Source of the DNA: Thelonectria olida
Lineage: Eukaryota; Ascomycota; Sordariomycetes; Hypocreales; Nectriaceae
DNA length: 64,000 nucleotides
NCBI GenBank assembly: GCA_020736575.1
Contig: JAGPYM010000014.1
Coordinates: 310,001-374,000 of the forward strand
Direction of reading: 5' to 3'
Shown here: piece after piece, positions 23,461 through 32,536 of the stretch
How the letters are laid out: every line of letters starts with the position of its first letter
How positions within the stretch are numbered: position 1 is the stretch's first letter
Notes under the pieces: generated by a model
The model's database searches: none
Seen by the model: the letters and a program-made list of their open reading frames with translations, nothing else
Told to the model about the DNA's origin: nothing
Program-made: the position numbers and the translations under genes

Positions 23461-24377
23461 TCAAGGAAGAGTATATCCACCGTCAATCACCAGGTTTGCT
23501 CCTGCCAAAGAGTGTTAGTCACGTATCATCGTTGAATGCCAAAGCAACTCACCCGTCATGTAGCTACTGGCGTCACTGGCCAAATAGACATAGGAGCCTT
23601 TAAGTTCTGAAGCCTCACACAATCTCGCTCCCGGAATCATACCAAACCACTTATCCCTCCACTCTTTGGGATGTACGTCCAGCATATCCGTTGCGATGAA
23701 GCCCTGTGCATGATCAGTAACGTATGCTAGAAGTCTTCTCAGATTTCATAATGACTCACGGGAGATACGCAGTTCACCCGAGCAAACGAAGTCCACTCCA
23801 CCGCCAGACTCTTTGCCAGGTGCACCACAGCTGCCTTGCTGGCATTGTACGCAGCCTGCGTCTGGGGAACATTGACCAAAATGGCGCTCACGCTCGCCGT
23901 AAAGATGATGCTGCCTCGCGTCTTGGTACCTTTCATGACATTAGCCGCAGCCTGCGCCGTCCAAAACGCGCCGTGGAAGTTGACATCTAGGATGTGGCGG
24001 AACTTGTCTTCGGGGTAATCCTCAGCAGGAATGTGGTCCGCAATGCCCGCGTTGGCGACGACAATGTCCAAGCCCCCGAGATCCTTTGCTGCTGTTTCGA
24101 CAACCGCCTGCACAGCTGCCCGGTCGGTTACGTTGCACTGGTAGGCTTTGACAGTGCGGCCCGGGTTTGCAGATGATAGGGATGCAACGAGTGAGGAAAT
24201 CTCGTCGTCTTTGGTTGTTGAGTAGGTGATGGCTACAGACGCTCCGGCTTCGAGGAGACCGATGGCAACTTGAAGACCAATGCCTCGAGATGCGCCGGTG
24301 ACCAGCGCCGTCTTTCCCTCGAGAGAAAAGTGCGACAGCACGGGAGAAGTGGGATTGGGATGTGCTGCGAGAACCAT
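23461..24377 (-). CDS. Short-chain dehydrogenase/reductase (sorbose/xylulose-reductase-like)
   Basis: Three exons, 23760-24377, 23553-23703 and 23461-23501 (269 aa). Classical SDR motifs are intact: TGASRGIG at 27-34 (cofactor loop), NAG at 109-111, S162, and Y177-x3-K181 in AAYNASKAAVVHLAKSLAVEW. The C-terminus, [27 protein letters not shown], is typical of NADP(H)-dependent polyol/ketose SDRs such as sorbose reductase, L-xylulose reductase and mannitol dehydrogenase. The protein is presumably cytosolic. It is flanked by a transporter and a xylitol-dehydrogenase-like gene, so a role in interconverting ketose and polyol is likely. A CGG-N10-CCG element lies 161 nt upstream of the start. Confidence 0.87.
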
Positions 24378-25016
24378 GTTGATGAGACTAATACGACTTG
24401 GAACAGGATGGTCTGGGTGAGTTGAGCTGGTAGTAGATGACCGTATTTCCCGTGTCTTGCATGGATTAAACTACATGGGTTTTAAAGTAGAATCTCTGTA
24501 TCGATAATGAGTAACTATGCAGAAGCGAGACGTCCTTCGGTCGACCCTCTCCGGGCAACGCATGTGGCGCTGAACGATTGGGGTTGAGAACGAGTGGAGT
24601 TGCGGGGTGCTGGGGTGACTGTCGACCGTCTGACGCCGGACAACCATTTCCTCGCTGGCCCGGATGCTATTCCATGCGAATGATTTCCGGTTGTTTAGTC
24701 TAAGCCGGGCCATGGATGTGAGTTGATCTCTCGTTTCACTTGTCGTGAGCGGGAGATGAAGTACGCAATAGCCAGCAGGGAGAAACACAAGCAAATCGCT
24801 TAGGCCCATGACACAAATTCGAGATCCATGTACTATCTCGATGAGGATTCAATAAACAAATAACTGGTATACATGATCGGCATTTAAACTTACGTTTCGT
24901 GGTCTCTTAATGAAGTATAGTTAATAATCTCAGCCAGGAAAGGATGGGAAGGCAGGCAGGCAAATGGATGCTGGTCAGGATGCAAAAACAACTTCAATCT
25001 AAACTTCAGTGCTATC
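24378..25016. other. Intergenic region, SDR promoter and XDH 3' flank
   Basis: No gene seen. It contains the CGG-N10-CCG element at 24538-24553. Confidence 0.5.
24538..24553. promoter_or_regulatory. CGG-N10-CCG element, SDR promoter
   Basis: Sequence CGGTCGACCCTCTCCG. It matches the element at 29434 in 14 of 16 positions. Palindromic CGG half-sites at fixed spacing are the usual target form of Gal4-class Zn2Cys6 dimers. Binding is inferred. Confidence 0.45.
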
Positions 25017-26176
25017 CTAATTCTTATTGTGTACTCCCTCGATAATGACCTTGAGTGTATTTTCCTGCGCCTGTCGCACCAACTTGAAGGCTTCCTCGGC
25101 CTCCTCAAACTTGAATCGATGCGTGATCAGCTTTCTAGGCTGGATCTTCCCAGCAGCAATAAGTCGAATCGCCTCCGGATAACATCCCGTCGAGTATCGA
25201 ATAGAGCCCTTTACAGTCAACGCCCGAATGCAGGCCGTCGTAATGGGAAAGACGACATTCTCCTTGCCCATTCCCGCCTGCACGTACGTACCACCCTTCT
25301 TGGCCGCAAAGATGCCTGCTTGGATGCAAGGCTCGGCACCAGTGCACTCGAGGACCACATCTGCGCCCTCTCCGAGGCCAAATTCCTTCACTATCCTCTC
25401 GCCCATGGCTCGGGCGGCAGCCACTGGATCGGTACCCTCCTCGGGCTTTGTCTTGGACACGTAGACGCCATCAGCAGCGAAGTCGCGCGCAAACTGCGCC
25501 CGAGACTCGGAGATGTCAACGCCGATGACTTTGCTGGCGCCAGATGCCTTTGCGACGGCCTGGCAGAGCACGCCGATAGGGCCACAGCCGAAGACGAGCA
25601 CCGATTGACCAGCGCGAAGGTCTCCCACCTTGACAATCTGGACGGCCACGGCCACGGGCTCGACTAGAGCGCCATCCTCAGCCGTCATGCCGTCCGAGAT
25701 GGGATACACATAGTCCGATGCGACATCGTAATACTTCTGGAGCGTTCCATCGTGCGGAGGCGTAGCAGCGAAGACAGTGTCCTCGCAGAGATTGTACGAG
25801 CCGACACGGCAAAAGTCGCATCGTCTGCAAGGAACGCCAGGTTCAATGGCGACGCGATCGCCGACCTTGACATTCTTCACCTTGCTGCCAACCTCGACGA
25901 TGACGCCGGCGCTTTCATGACCGAGAATGATGGGGCTCGTCAAGATAAAGTCTCCAATTCGGCCACGCGCCCAGTAGTGCACGTCGCTGCCGCAGATGCC
26001 GGTCTGTTGCACGTGAACGCGGACATCGTACACATCTTTCAAAGGCTGAACCTGACGATCTTCAAACGAGACGTTGTTGACGGACTGGAGGACGAAGGCG
26101 GGGTTCTAGAGGAGGCTCATGTTAGCCGGGATGCGAGGGAGAGCTTGGATGGACAACGGCTTACTGTTTCTGTCAT
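25017..26176 (-). CDS. Xylitol/polyol dehydrogenase, zinc MDR family
   Basis: Two exons, 26165-26176 and 25017-26105 (366 aa). The coding part of exon 1 is only 12 nt (MTET), joined to NPAFVLQSVNNVSFEDRQ, the standard start of fungal xylitol dehydrogenases. Zinc ligands are present: C42 (GICGSD), H67-E68 (LGHES), and the structural zinc set C97, C100, C103, C111. The dinucleotide-binding site is VLVFGCGPIGVLCQA. Family enzymes oxidise xylitol, sorbitol or L-arabinitol to the ketose with NAD+ in the cytosol. The exact polyol cannot be read from the sequence. It is divergent from the kinase gene, with 295 nt between start codons, fitting co-regulation. Confidence 0.9.
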
Positions 26177-26471
26177 GGTTGCAATTGTCTACCTTGATGG
26201 TTGCAGAGAAGAATCTGGGGAACACTGAGATTGCTTACGATCTTTAAAGTCGCTGCGAATGCTTGATTTGTTCGATGGCATGCATCTTGCCGTGTAAGCG
26301 TTACGATGTGGGGGCCTCATGGCGGAGGGTGACAGAGCCCCGGCCGGCATTGAGCAGGTTCTGTGACCGCAAATGTATGCATGCTCAGATGAGAATATAT
26401 GTCAAGGTAGCTCTATGGAATAAAGTGTCGGAGAAGAAGAAAAAGAAAGCCATCAGATCAAGTAGGGCAAA
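26177..26471. promoter_or_regulatory. Divergent promoter, XDH-like / kinase
   Basis: 295 nt separate the two start codons, so core promoters must share this space. CGG and CCG triplets are present (for example around 26328-26346), but none has the N10 spacing found in three other promoters of the cluster. Confidence 0.45.
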
Positions 26472-27164
26472 ATGGAAGCCGTCTACCAATCTCTCGCCGA
26501 ACGCATGATATCCCACTTCGCCTCCGACCAAGCCCAAGCCAAACCCCGGCTTCTCATCGCCCTGGCCGGGCCCCCAGGTTCCGGAAAGTCGACAATCGCC
26601 CAAAAGGTCGTCCAACAGCTCGACGCAACGCCCTCGGCCCCCTCCGCCCTCGCTATATCCATCGACGGCTTCCACCTCCCGCTCGCCACCCTCCGCTCCC
26701 TCCCCAACGCCTCGGAGGCCATCGCCAGGAGAGGCGCACCGTGGACCTTTGACGGCGCAGCGGCGGCCGCGCTCGTGCATGAGCTCCGAAACGCAGCTGG
26801 CAAGACCGCTGTCGCTGCGCCAACTTTTGACCATGCAGGCAAAGACCCTGTTCCGGGTGGTCTGACTGTGGGCCCGGACGTTCAGGTGTGCATTCTCGAG
26901 GGGAATTATCTTCTATGCGATGAGGCGCCTTGGGATGGAATCTCTCCGGCTGTGGATTATCGATGGCTGGTCAGGGTCGAGCCATCGCTGGCCAGGGCTC
27001 GAGTTGCGAGGCGGCATCTTGAGTCTGGGATTGAGAATACCGTGGAAATGGCTCTGAAGAGGACAGACGAGAACGATTTAGTCAATGGGGAGTATGTTGT
27101 CAAGCACAGCGAAGGGCGGTATGATGTATTGATCGAGAGCATAGACGAAACGAAGCTGGGCTAA
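26472..27164 (+). CDS. P-loop kinase, uridine kinase/phosphoribulokinase-like
   Basis: Single exon, 230 aa, ATG in GCAAAATGG context. The Walker A motif GPPGSGKS (33-40) is followed by SIDGFHLP, the substrate-side motif of the uridine kinase/pantothenate kinase/YFH7 group. Then come ILEGNYLL and the lid-like arginines in RVEPSLARARVARRHLESG. Members phosphorylate nucleosides, pantothenate, D-glycerate or, in some bacterial operons, sugars. The specificity here is unknown. Its place between polyol and ketose dehydrogenases makes a sugar, ketose or glycerate substrate attractive, but that is inference. The high GC3 of the first half makes antisense frames open. They are not genes. Confidence 0.82.
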   Translation: MEAVYQSLAERMISHFASDQAQAKPRLLIALAGPPGSGKSTIAQKVVQQLDATPSAPSALAISIDGFHLPLATLRSLPNASEAIARRGAPWTFDGAAAAALVHELRNAAGKTAVAAPTFDHAGKDPVPGGLTVGPDVQVCILEGNYLLCDEAPWDGISPAVDYRWLVRVEPSLARARVARRHLESGIENTVEMALKRTDENDLVNGEYVVKHSEGRYDVLIESIDETKLG

Positions 27165-27794
27165 GAATATCACGAACCTGCCTACCTGGGTCAAGTTTAG
27201 ACCAAAGATGTCTCGTTTCTCTGAGAAGATAAAAACTCGCTCTTGTCATGAAACATTGCGTTGATCTACTACCTAGGTTTCTTAATACCTTCGAATCTCA
27301 TTGGAGACTAAGTACTGTGTATGCTTCAAGTCAAGTCAGAGACTCATGGTGTAGCTTGGTTTCATGTAATTAATTAGCCAGAACTCGGTACCGCTCTTCC
27401 ACAGACTTGCTACTGCGCAGTACTATACTTGGTAGGAGCTTATTGTCCATGGATCAAAACCTCGGCCTAGACGGTCAGCTGTGAGTTTGTCTGTTGTCCG
27501 ACCCTTGTCCCCAGCATTGCTTCTCCGGGCGACAACCACACACTAGACCCCAGGTTCAACAGTGCGAACCGGAGGGCCACTCCGTCTGATTGTTCCACAC
27601 GCACCTGTTCCTCACCTTGACCGGACCCTCCTTTCCGTAGACCACCAACTTGACTATTGTGTTGCCTTATTTGAAGCATGGCTCACTCTCCCTATCTGGG
27701 ACTGAGACAGTAGTATCCCATGTCCCTATCTGTTTAGACTCGGCACTCTTCCTTACCACTTCTTCAACGCCAGTTACCTCTTTTCTCATTGATC
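27165..27794. other. Intergenic region, second SDR promoter
   Basis: No gene seen. It contains the CGG-N10-CCG element at 27622-27637. Confidence 0.5.
27622..27637. promoter_or_regulatory. CGG-N10-CCG element, second SDR promoter
   Basis: Sequence CGGACCCTCCTTTCCG, 158 nt upstream of the ATG at 27795. This is nearly the same distance as the element before the other SDR gene. A role as binding site for the cluster regulator is inferred. Confidence 0.4.
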
Positions 27795-28683
27795 ATGTCA
27801 GCCACAAACGGAACCAACGGACGACAGTCCATCCGCAAGCCCAACCCTCCAGTCGAAGACAGTCTGTTCAAATCTTTCAGACTAGATGGCCGTACCGTAA
27901 TCATCACTGGTGGATGCGGTGGCATCGGCTATGAGATTGCTCGCGGTCTTGCAGAAGCCGGCGCCAATGTAAGAAGCCACTGACAATGCTCGTCTCAAAG
28001 CCTCTGTTGACTGTCATTCATAGCTTGCCTTGTGGTATCACAGCTCTACCTCTTCCCAGAAGATTCAGAACAAAATCATCGAGGACTTCGGTGTCAAGGT
28101 GCAAACCTACAAGGTGGACATTCGCAAGTACGCAGATGTCGAGGCCGCTGTTGCCCAAGTGGTCCAGGACTTTGGCCGTTTGGACGTGATGATCGCCAAT
28201 GCGGGCATCCCTACCAAGGCTGGTGGCCTCGACGACAAGATAGAGGATTGGGATAACGTGCGTGCTACTGATTTTGACGGTGCCTATTACTGCATGCGTG
28301 CCGCCGGCCTCGTTTTTCGAGAGCAGAAGCGCGGCGTAGGCATCATCACGGCCAGCATGAGCGGCCATGCGGCCAATGTCCCCCAAGAGCAAAGCTGCTA
28401 CAACGCTTGCAAGGCCGGCTGCATTCATCTAGCCAAGAGCTTGTCGGTCGAGTGGGCGAAATGGGGTGGTCGTATCAACTCGGTGAGCCCTGGGTACATC
28501 GACACTGCCATTTCGGGAGACTGTCCTTTTGAGATGAAGGAGGAGTGGTTCAGCCTGACTCCTATGATGCGAGATGCTGACCCAAGGGAGTTGAGGGGCA
28601 TTTATTTGTATCTTGCGAGTGATGCGAGCTCGTACACGACGGGTGCGGATTTCATTGTTGATGGAGGATACACGGCTCGATGA
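27795..28683 (+). CDS. Short-chain dehydrogenase/reductase (sorbose/xylulose-reductase-like)
   Basis: Two exons, 27795-27968 and 28024-28683 (277 aa). The ATG at 27795 is the first in frame. The intron falls exactly between AEAGAN and LALWYHSS, within the Rossmann fold. Motifs: TGGCGGIG at 38-45, NAG at 117-119, Y184-x3-K188 in QSCYNACKAGCIHLAKSLSVEW, and the ending [24 protein letters not shown]. It is a paralogue-like partner of the SDR at 23.5 kb and resembles NADPH-dependent sorbose or L-xylulose reductases. In this cluster it probably catalyses another ketose/polyol step, in the cytosol. Confidence 0.88.
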
Positions 28684-29410
28684 ATGTTTGTTCATGTACA
28701 CGCAGAAATCATTAGACCAATTCAGCTTCAAGCAACTGCATTCGATTTATTAACTAGTTCGAATGAGTACCATTTTGCTTCATCAACTTGATTTCTCGAC
28801 GTATCTATTCGCACCCAGAGAAAGATGCTTGAACAGCTAGCCCAAATCCCCTTCCATACATAGATAGGTAATTACTTAGCCGGGCCCTCGACTTACACCC
28901 CATATTCTTATGATCTATCAGATTCGTCAGCCATACATTCCTTCTCGAGAACCAGATTTGTGTCCGAACAGGTATCACTCACGCATGCCGGTGCCGGATG
29001 TGCGTGCTCCATCCATAATTAATCACACCACAATCCAGAACCGGACATTTCCAGCACAGACAAGGATACCTTGTTACCATACAGGCGGGTCGTCGCTGTT
29101 GAGCCAATGCCTTGTCTCGTTGTCTACGAAGAAGTCGCGAAAATGGCAGCATCAACACACGTCACTTCGGTGTATGCCGGAGTCGGAGATGCTTCCATAG
29201 CAAGAGGTCAACTTACCAGGTCCCCAGCCGTCACCGTCATGCTCACCATGCTGCTTCGAGTTGGTTCATGTCATTAGTGAAATCCTCCTCCAGTGGGTCG
29301 AATGGGACATCGAAAAACAGGTTCCCAGGCGTCACTCAGCTTCTCCTCGTCGACCCGCCTTTCCAGCCATGATCCGAGTCATGAGTCGTTCCGTCGTCCA
29401 CTCATCTCCT

Positions 29411-29449
29411 CGGTCGACTGTGCCCGTCGCCAACGGACGACCCACTCCG
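29411..29449. promoter_or_regulatory. Two adjacent CGG-N10-CCG elements
   Basis: CGGTCGACTGTGCCCG (29411-29426) and CGGACGACCCACTCCG (29434-29449) lie eight bases apart in the sugar transporter promoter. The first shares CGGTCGAC with the 24538 element. The second matches that element in 14 of 16 positions. Paired sites would allow cooperative binding of a Gal4-like dimer. Confidence 0.5.
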
Positions 29450-29671
29450 GCCGGTCGCTTCATTGCCTTTCGAATGCTTCCCCGTGTTCCCCGCGTGTTC
29501 CCCACAGCGTTGGCAGCGCCTTTTCTCCAGGTTCAAGCATGCAGACGATCCGGGGGCGAGGAGAGAAGACAGGTTCGTGTCAAAGCAATAGCCGTTTCCA
29601 ACGAAGCCAGGGATCATGCCTCTGAGGTGGCGCGTTGGGCATGTATTAAAACTACACCTGTAATGTTCCTA

Positions 29672-29677
29672 TATAAA
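29672..29677 (+). promoter_or_regulatory. TATA box of the sugar transporter
   Basis: TATAAA about 95 nt upstream of the ATG at 29772 and 220-260 nt downstream of the paired CGG-N10-CCG elements. Confidence 0.5.
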
Positions 29678-29771
29678 GAGCTCGTCGGTTCCACCCTCAT
29701 GCAGAATTCATCACCGGCTGCTTCACAAGTTTCAAGCACACCAATCATCTCCAAGCTTGCCACGCCTCGTC

Positions 29772-31431
29772 ATGGTATCTCAGGTAGAAAAGGACGCAAA
29801 GATCGTCGGCGCCGCCTTGGCCGAGGTCTTGCCCCAGAACAACAAATATTGGTTTCAGCAGCCTCATCTCATCAAACTGAATCTCCTGCTTCTGATCCCC
29901 TTGCTGTCAAGCTCCGTGTCTGGATATGATGGTAAGCTTCGAGTCTGCTACTTCTATTATACAGCGGGATCACTAACATGCGGAACTAGGCTCTCTCATG
30001 AATGGCGTCCAATCCCTTCACCAATGGCGAGAATACTTTGGCCACCCAGCCGGCTCAATGCTTGGCCTCGTAAATGCTGCTCAGTCCATCGGGTCCGTCC
30101 TTGCCCTTCCATTCGTCGGTACTCTATCCGATAAATACGGCCGAAAACCAATCCTCCTGGCCGGTACGATCCTCATCATCGTTGCATCCATCATCCAAGC
30201 TGCCTCTATCAACTATGCCATGTTCGTCGTTTCCCGAATCATCGTGGGCTTCGGGGGCATGTTTGTTGTTCAGCCTTCTCCCATGTTGATTGCTGAGTTG
30301 GCTTATCCGACCCATCGTGGAAAATACACGTCGGCCTTCTGGACTTTCTACTATCTGGGTGCGATTTTGGCTTCCTGGACAACTTTCGGAACCCAAACCT
30401 ACGAGGATGCCGTATCGTGGCGAGTCCCTTCTGGGCTGCAAGCCTTGTTCCCAGCCATTCAGATGCTCTTTTATATTTGGCTCCCAGAGTCCCCTCGATG
30501 GCTTGTCGCTCAGGACCGAGCGCCAGAGGCCGCTGCTATCCTATCCAAATATCATGACCCGGAGACAGTCGACAGCCCACTCGTCCGTCGTGAGCTGGCA
30601 GAAATCATCGAAACCATCCAATACGAGAAGACGGCGAAGAGCACTGGCTGGTCAGCCTTTGTCAGCACTCCCGGAAACCGAAAGCGTACTCTCATTGCCG
30701 TTTGCACGGGTGCATTTGCCCAATGGAACGGAATTGGCGTTGTGAGTACCACATTCTCTGCCTATGCCTTTTATGATGCTAACAGGGTACAGGTCTCGTA
30801 TTATCTGACCCTCGTCCTCGATACTGTCGGAATCAAAGACACATTTGACCAGACGCTCATCAACGGCCTCCTTCAAATCTTCAACTTTGGGGCAGCCCTA
30901 AGCGCAGCCTTCCTTGTCGATCGTCTCGGCCGGCGAACCCTGTTCATCTGGTCCGGCATCGGCATGCTCGTGTCGTACATTGTGTGGACAGCGTGCTCGG
31001 CCGTCAACTCGGACACGGGCAACAAGTCGGCCGGAATTGTCGTCGTCGTTTGTCTCTTCATCTTCTACTTTCACTACGACATCGCCTGGACGCCCCTTCT
31101 GTTTGGATATCCGACCGAAATCTTCCCATACTCGCTCCGATCCAAGGGAATCGCCGTCGAGCTCTTCGCCATCTACGGATCGCTGATTATCGCCGCGTTT
31201 GCGAACCCAATCGGCCTTGACCGTATAGGCTGGAAATATTACATTGTCTACTGTGTGCTGCTTGCCATCTTTCTGGTGGTCACATTCTTTCTTTTCCCGG
31301 AGACTAAGGGCTACAGCTTAGAAGAAATCGCGAAGATCTTTGACGGTGACGACATCATTGACGAGGAAAGGGTGCGGGCGGCTGATGCCAAGAAGCTAGA
31401 TGACTCTGCCAGCCATTGCGAGCAGATTTGA
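29772..31431 (+). CDS. MFS sugar transporter (lactose/hexose permease type)
   Basis: Exons 29772-29931, 29990-30741 and 30793-31431 (516 aa). The second intron (30742-30792, GTGAGT to ACAG) is 51 nt and keeps the frame open. Removing it restores the family sequence FAQWNGIGVVSYYLTLVLDTVGI. Sugar-porter signatures are present: SGYDGSLMNG, GTLSDKYGRKP, PESPRWLV, DRLGRR and FFLFPETKGYSLEE. Twelve membrane helices are expected in the plasma membrane. The SLMNGVQSLHQWREYF start resembles fungal LAC12/lactose-permease-like and related sugar porters. It is the likely uptake system for the cluster's substrate. Its promoter has a TATA box and two regulator-type palindromes. Confidence 0.9.
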
Positions 31432-31905
31432 GGCTGATGGGCTGTGTAGGCGTCTGTAGATGTAGCGTTGTGATGCTTAGTTGCTAGTTGTTCAATCTTA
31501 ATGAGTGAGGCTTGAGACCTGACCGATCGAGCATCTGTGCCTAGGAAAGAAATATCTCGAATGCTCTAAATCTAGTCACTAATGTCTATCCCAACTTAGA
31601 CTGAATCACTGGACTATTATGACTGAGTCGGAACAACCAATTCAAGGTCAGTGATGTGCTTCTAAGCATCTGCAGCCCTTCACCGGTGAATTCTCAGTCC
31701 CCGTGAGTGAAGAGGTAGTTGAAGAATAATCCGAATCATCGTCAGCGAGTTATGATTAAACCTACGTCTCCAAACACAAAAAGGCTACAACGTGCGCGCT
31801 CCCCTGACTTGAGTTATCAAACGCCATCGCACCAATTCAAACTTGCCAGCCAAGAAACTATCATCAGTTCTTACACGAGAGAATCAACACCTCCAACCTT
31901 TTACA
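31432..31905. other. Intergenic region
   Basis: 3' flank of the transporter and upstream DNA of a small ORF. Nothing else seen. Confidence 0.45.
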
Positions 31906-32151
31906 ATGGTTACAGTCAACAAGAACTTGGTCTTCACCCGAAAGGTCCGCACTCAGCTGATCACGGACCGAGACGGCTTCAATGATGCCCTGACACGCAT
32001 CTACGGCAAAGGAAACTGGGATTATCATGAGAGCTCCTCCACCGAAACCACTGTCGTGGTGCATTCCGGAACCCCAGTTGACTTGGAGAAGAGGTTGATT
32101 CAGGAAGGCGTTATTGGACGTCAATCTATGGATCCGTTGTATGGCGAGTGA
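31906..32151 (+). CDS. Small hypothetical protein, 81 aa
   Basis: ATG at 31906 (ACAATGG context) begins MVTVNKNLVFTRKVRTQLIT. The upstream in-frame codons have no ATG. The protein is soluble, mixed in composition, with no signal peptide, cysteine or membrane segment. It reads like a compact alpha/beta domain (TTVVVHSGTPVDLEKRLIQEGVIG). I do not recognise the family. Good codon use and start context support a real gene. It lies between the sugar transporter and the Gal4-like regulator, so it may belong to the cluster by position only. Confidence 0.5.
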   Translation: MVTVNKNLVFTRKVRTQLITDRDGFNDALTRIYGKGNWDYHESSSTETTVVVHSGTPVDLEKRLIQEGVIGRQSMDPLYGE

Positions 32152-32536
32152 ACAGGGGGGAGCTTTGGTCCAACAGAGGATGAACACGAGCCGGATTCGT
32201 ATTGAGCTACATCAGTTATAAACCAGTTGCACTTGAATTATTCATATCATCCTCGGTGTCCCTCAACTTGGAATTGTAACACGAGGAGTGTCTTGCAGCG
32301 GTAATAAGTCGATAGACTATGCGACTAAGAGTCTCCTCGTTCCACCTGACGTGCGGGGATCGAATCAACAAGTTACTCCGCATAAAGACTTAGTCACGCC
32401 ATTCCCCAGCCCAAAGTGAGCCCAAGCCTCTTCTCCACCATCTCACGCCGATCTCTCAGAGAGAATATCTCCCCAGGTCCGATATCGTCAATGAACACGG
32501 ACATGGCTGAGTTGGATCATCGATAAGGCATCCATC
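32152..32536. other. Intergenic region, regulator promoter
   Basis: No gene seen and no CGG-N10-CCG element found here. Confidence 0.45.

Larger units (their letters stand above)
28684..29771. other. Long intergenic region, sugar transporter promoter
   Basis: About 1.1 kb without a supported gene. It holds two CGG-N10-CCG elements (29411-29426, 29434-29449) and a TATAAA at 29672-29677, about 95 nt before the transporter ATG. Confidence 0.55.
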
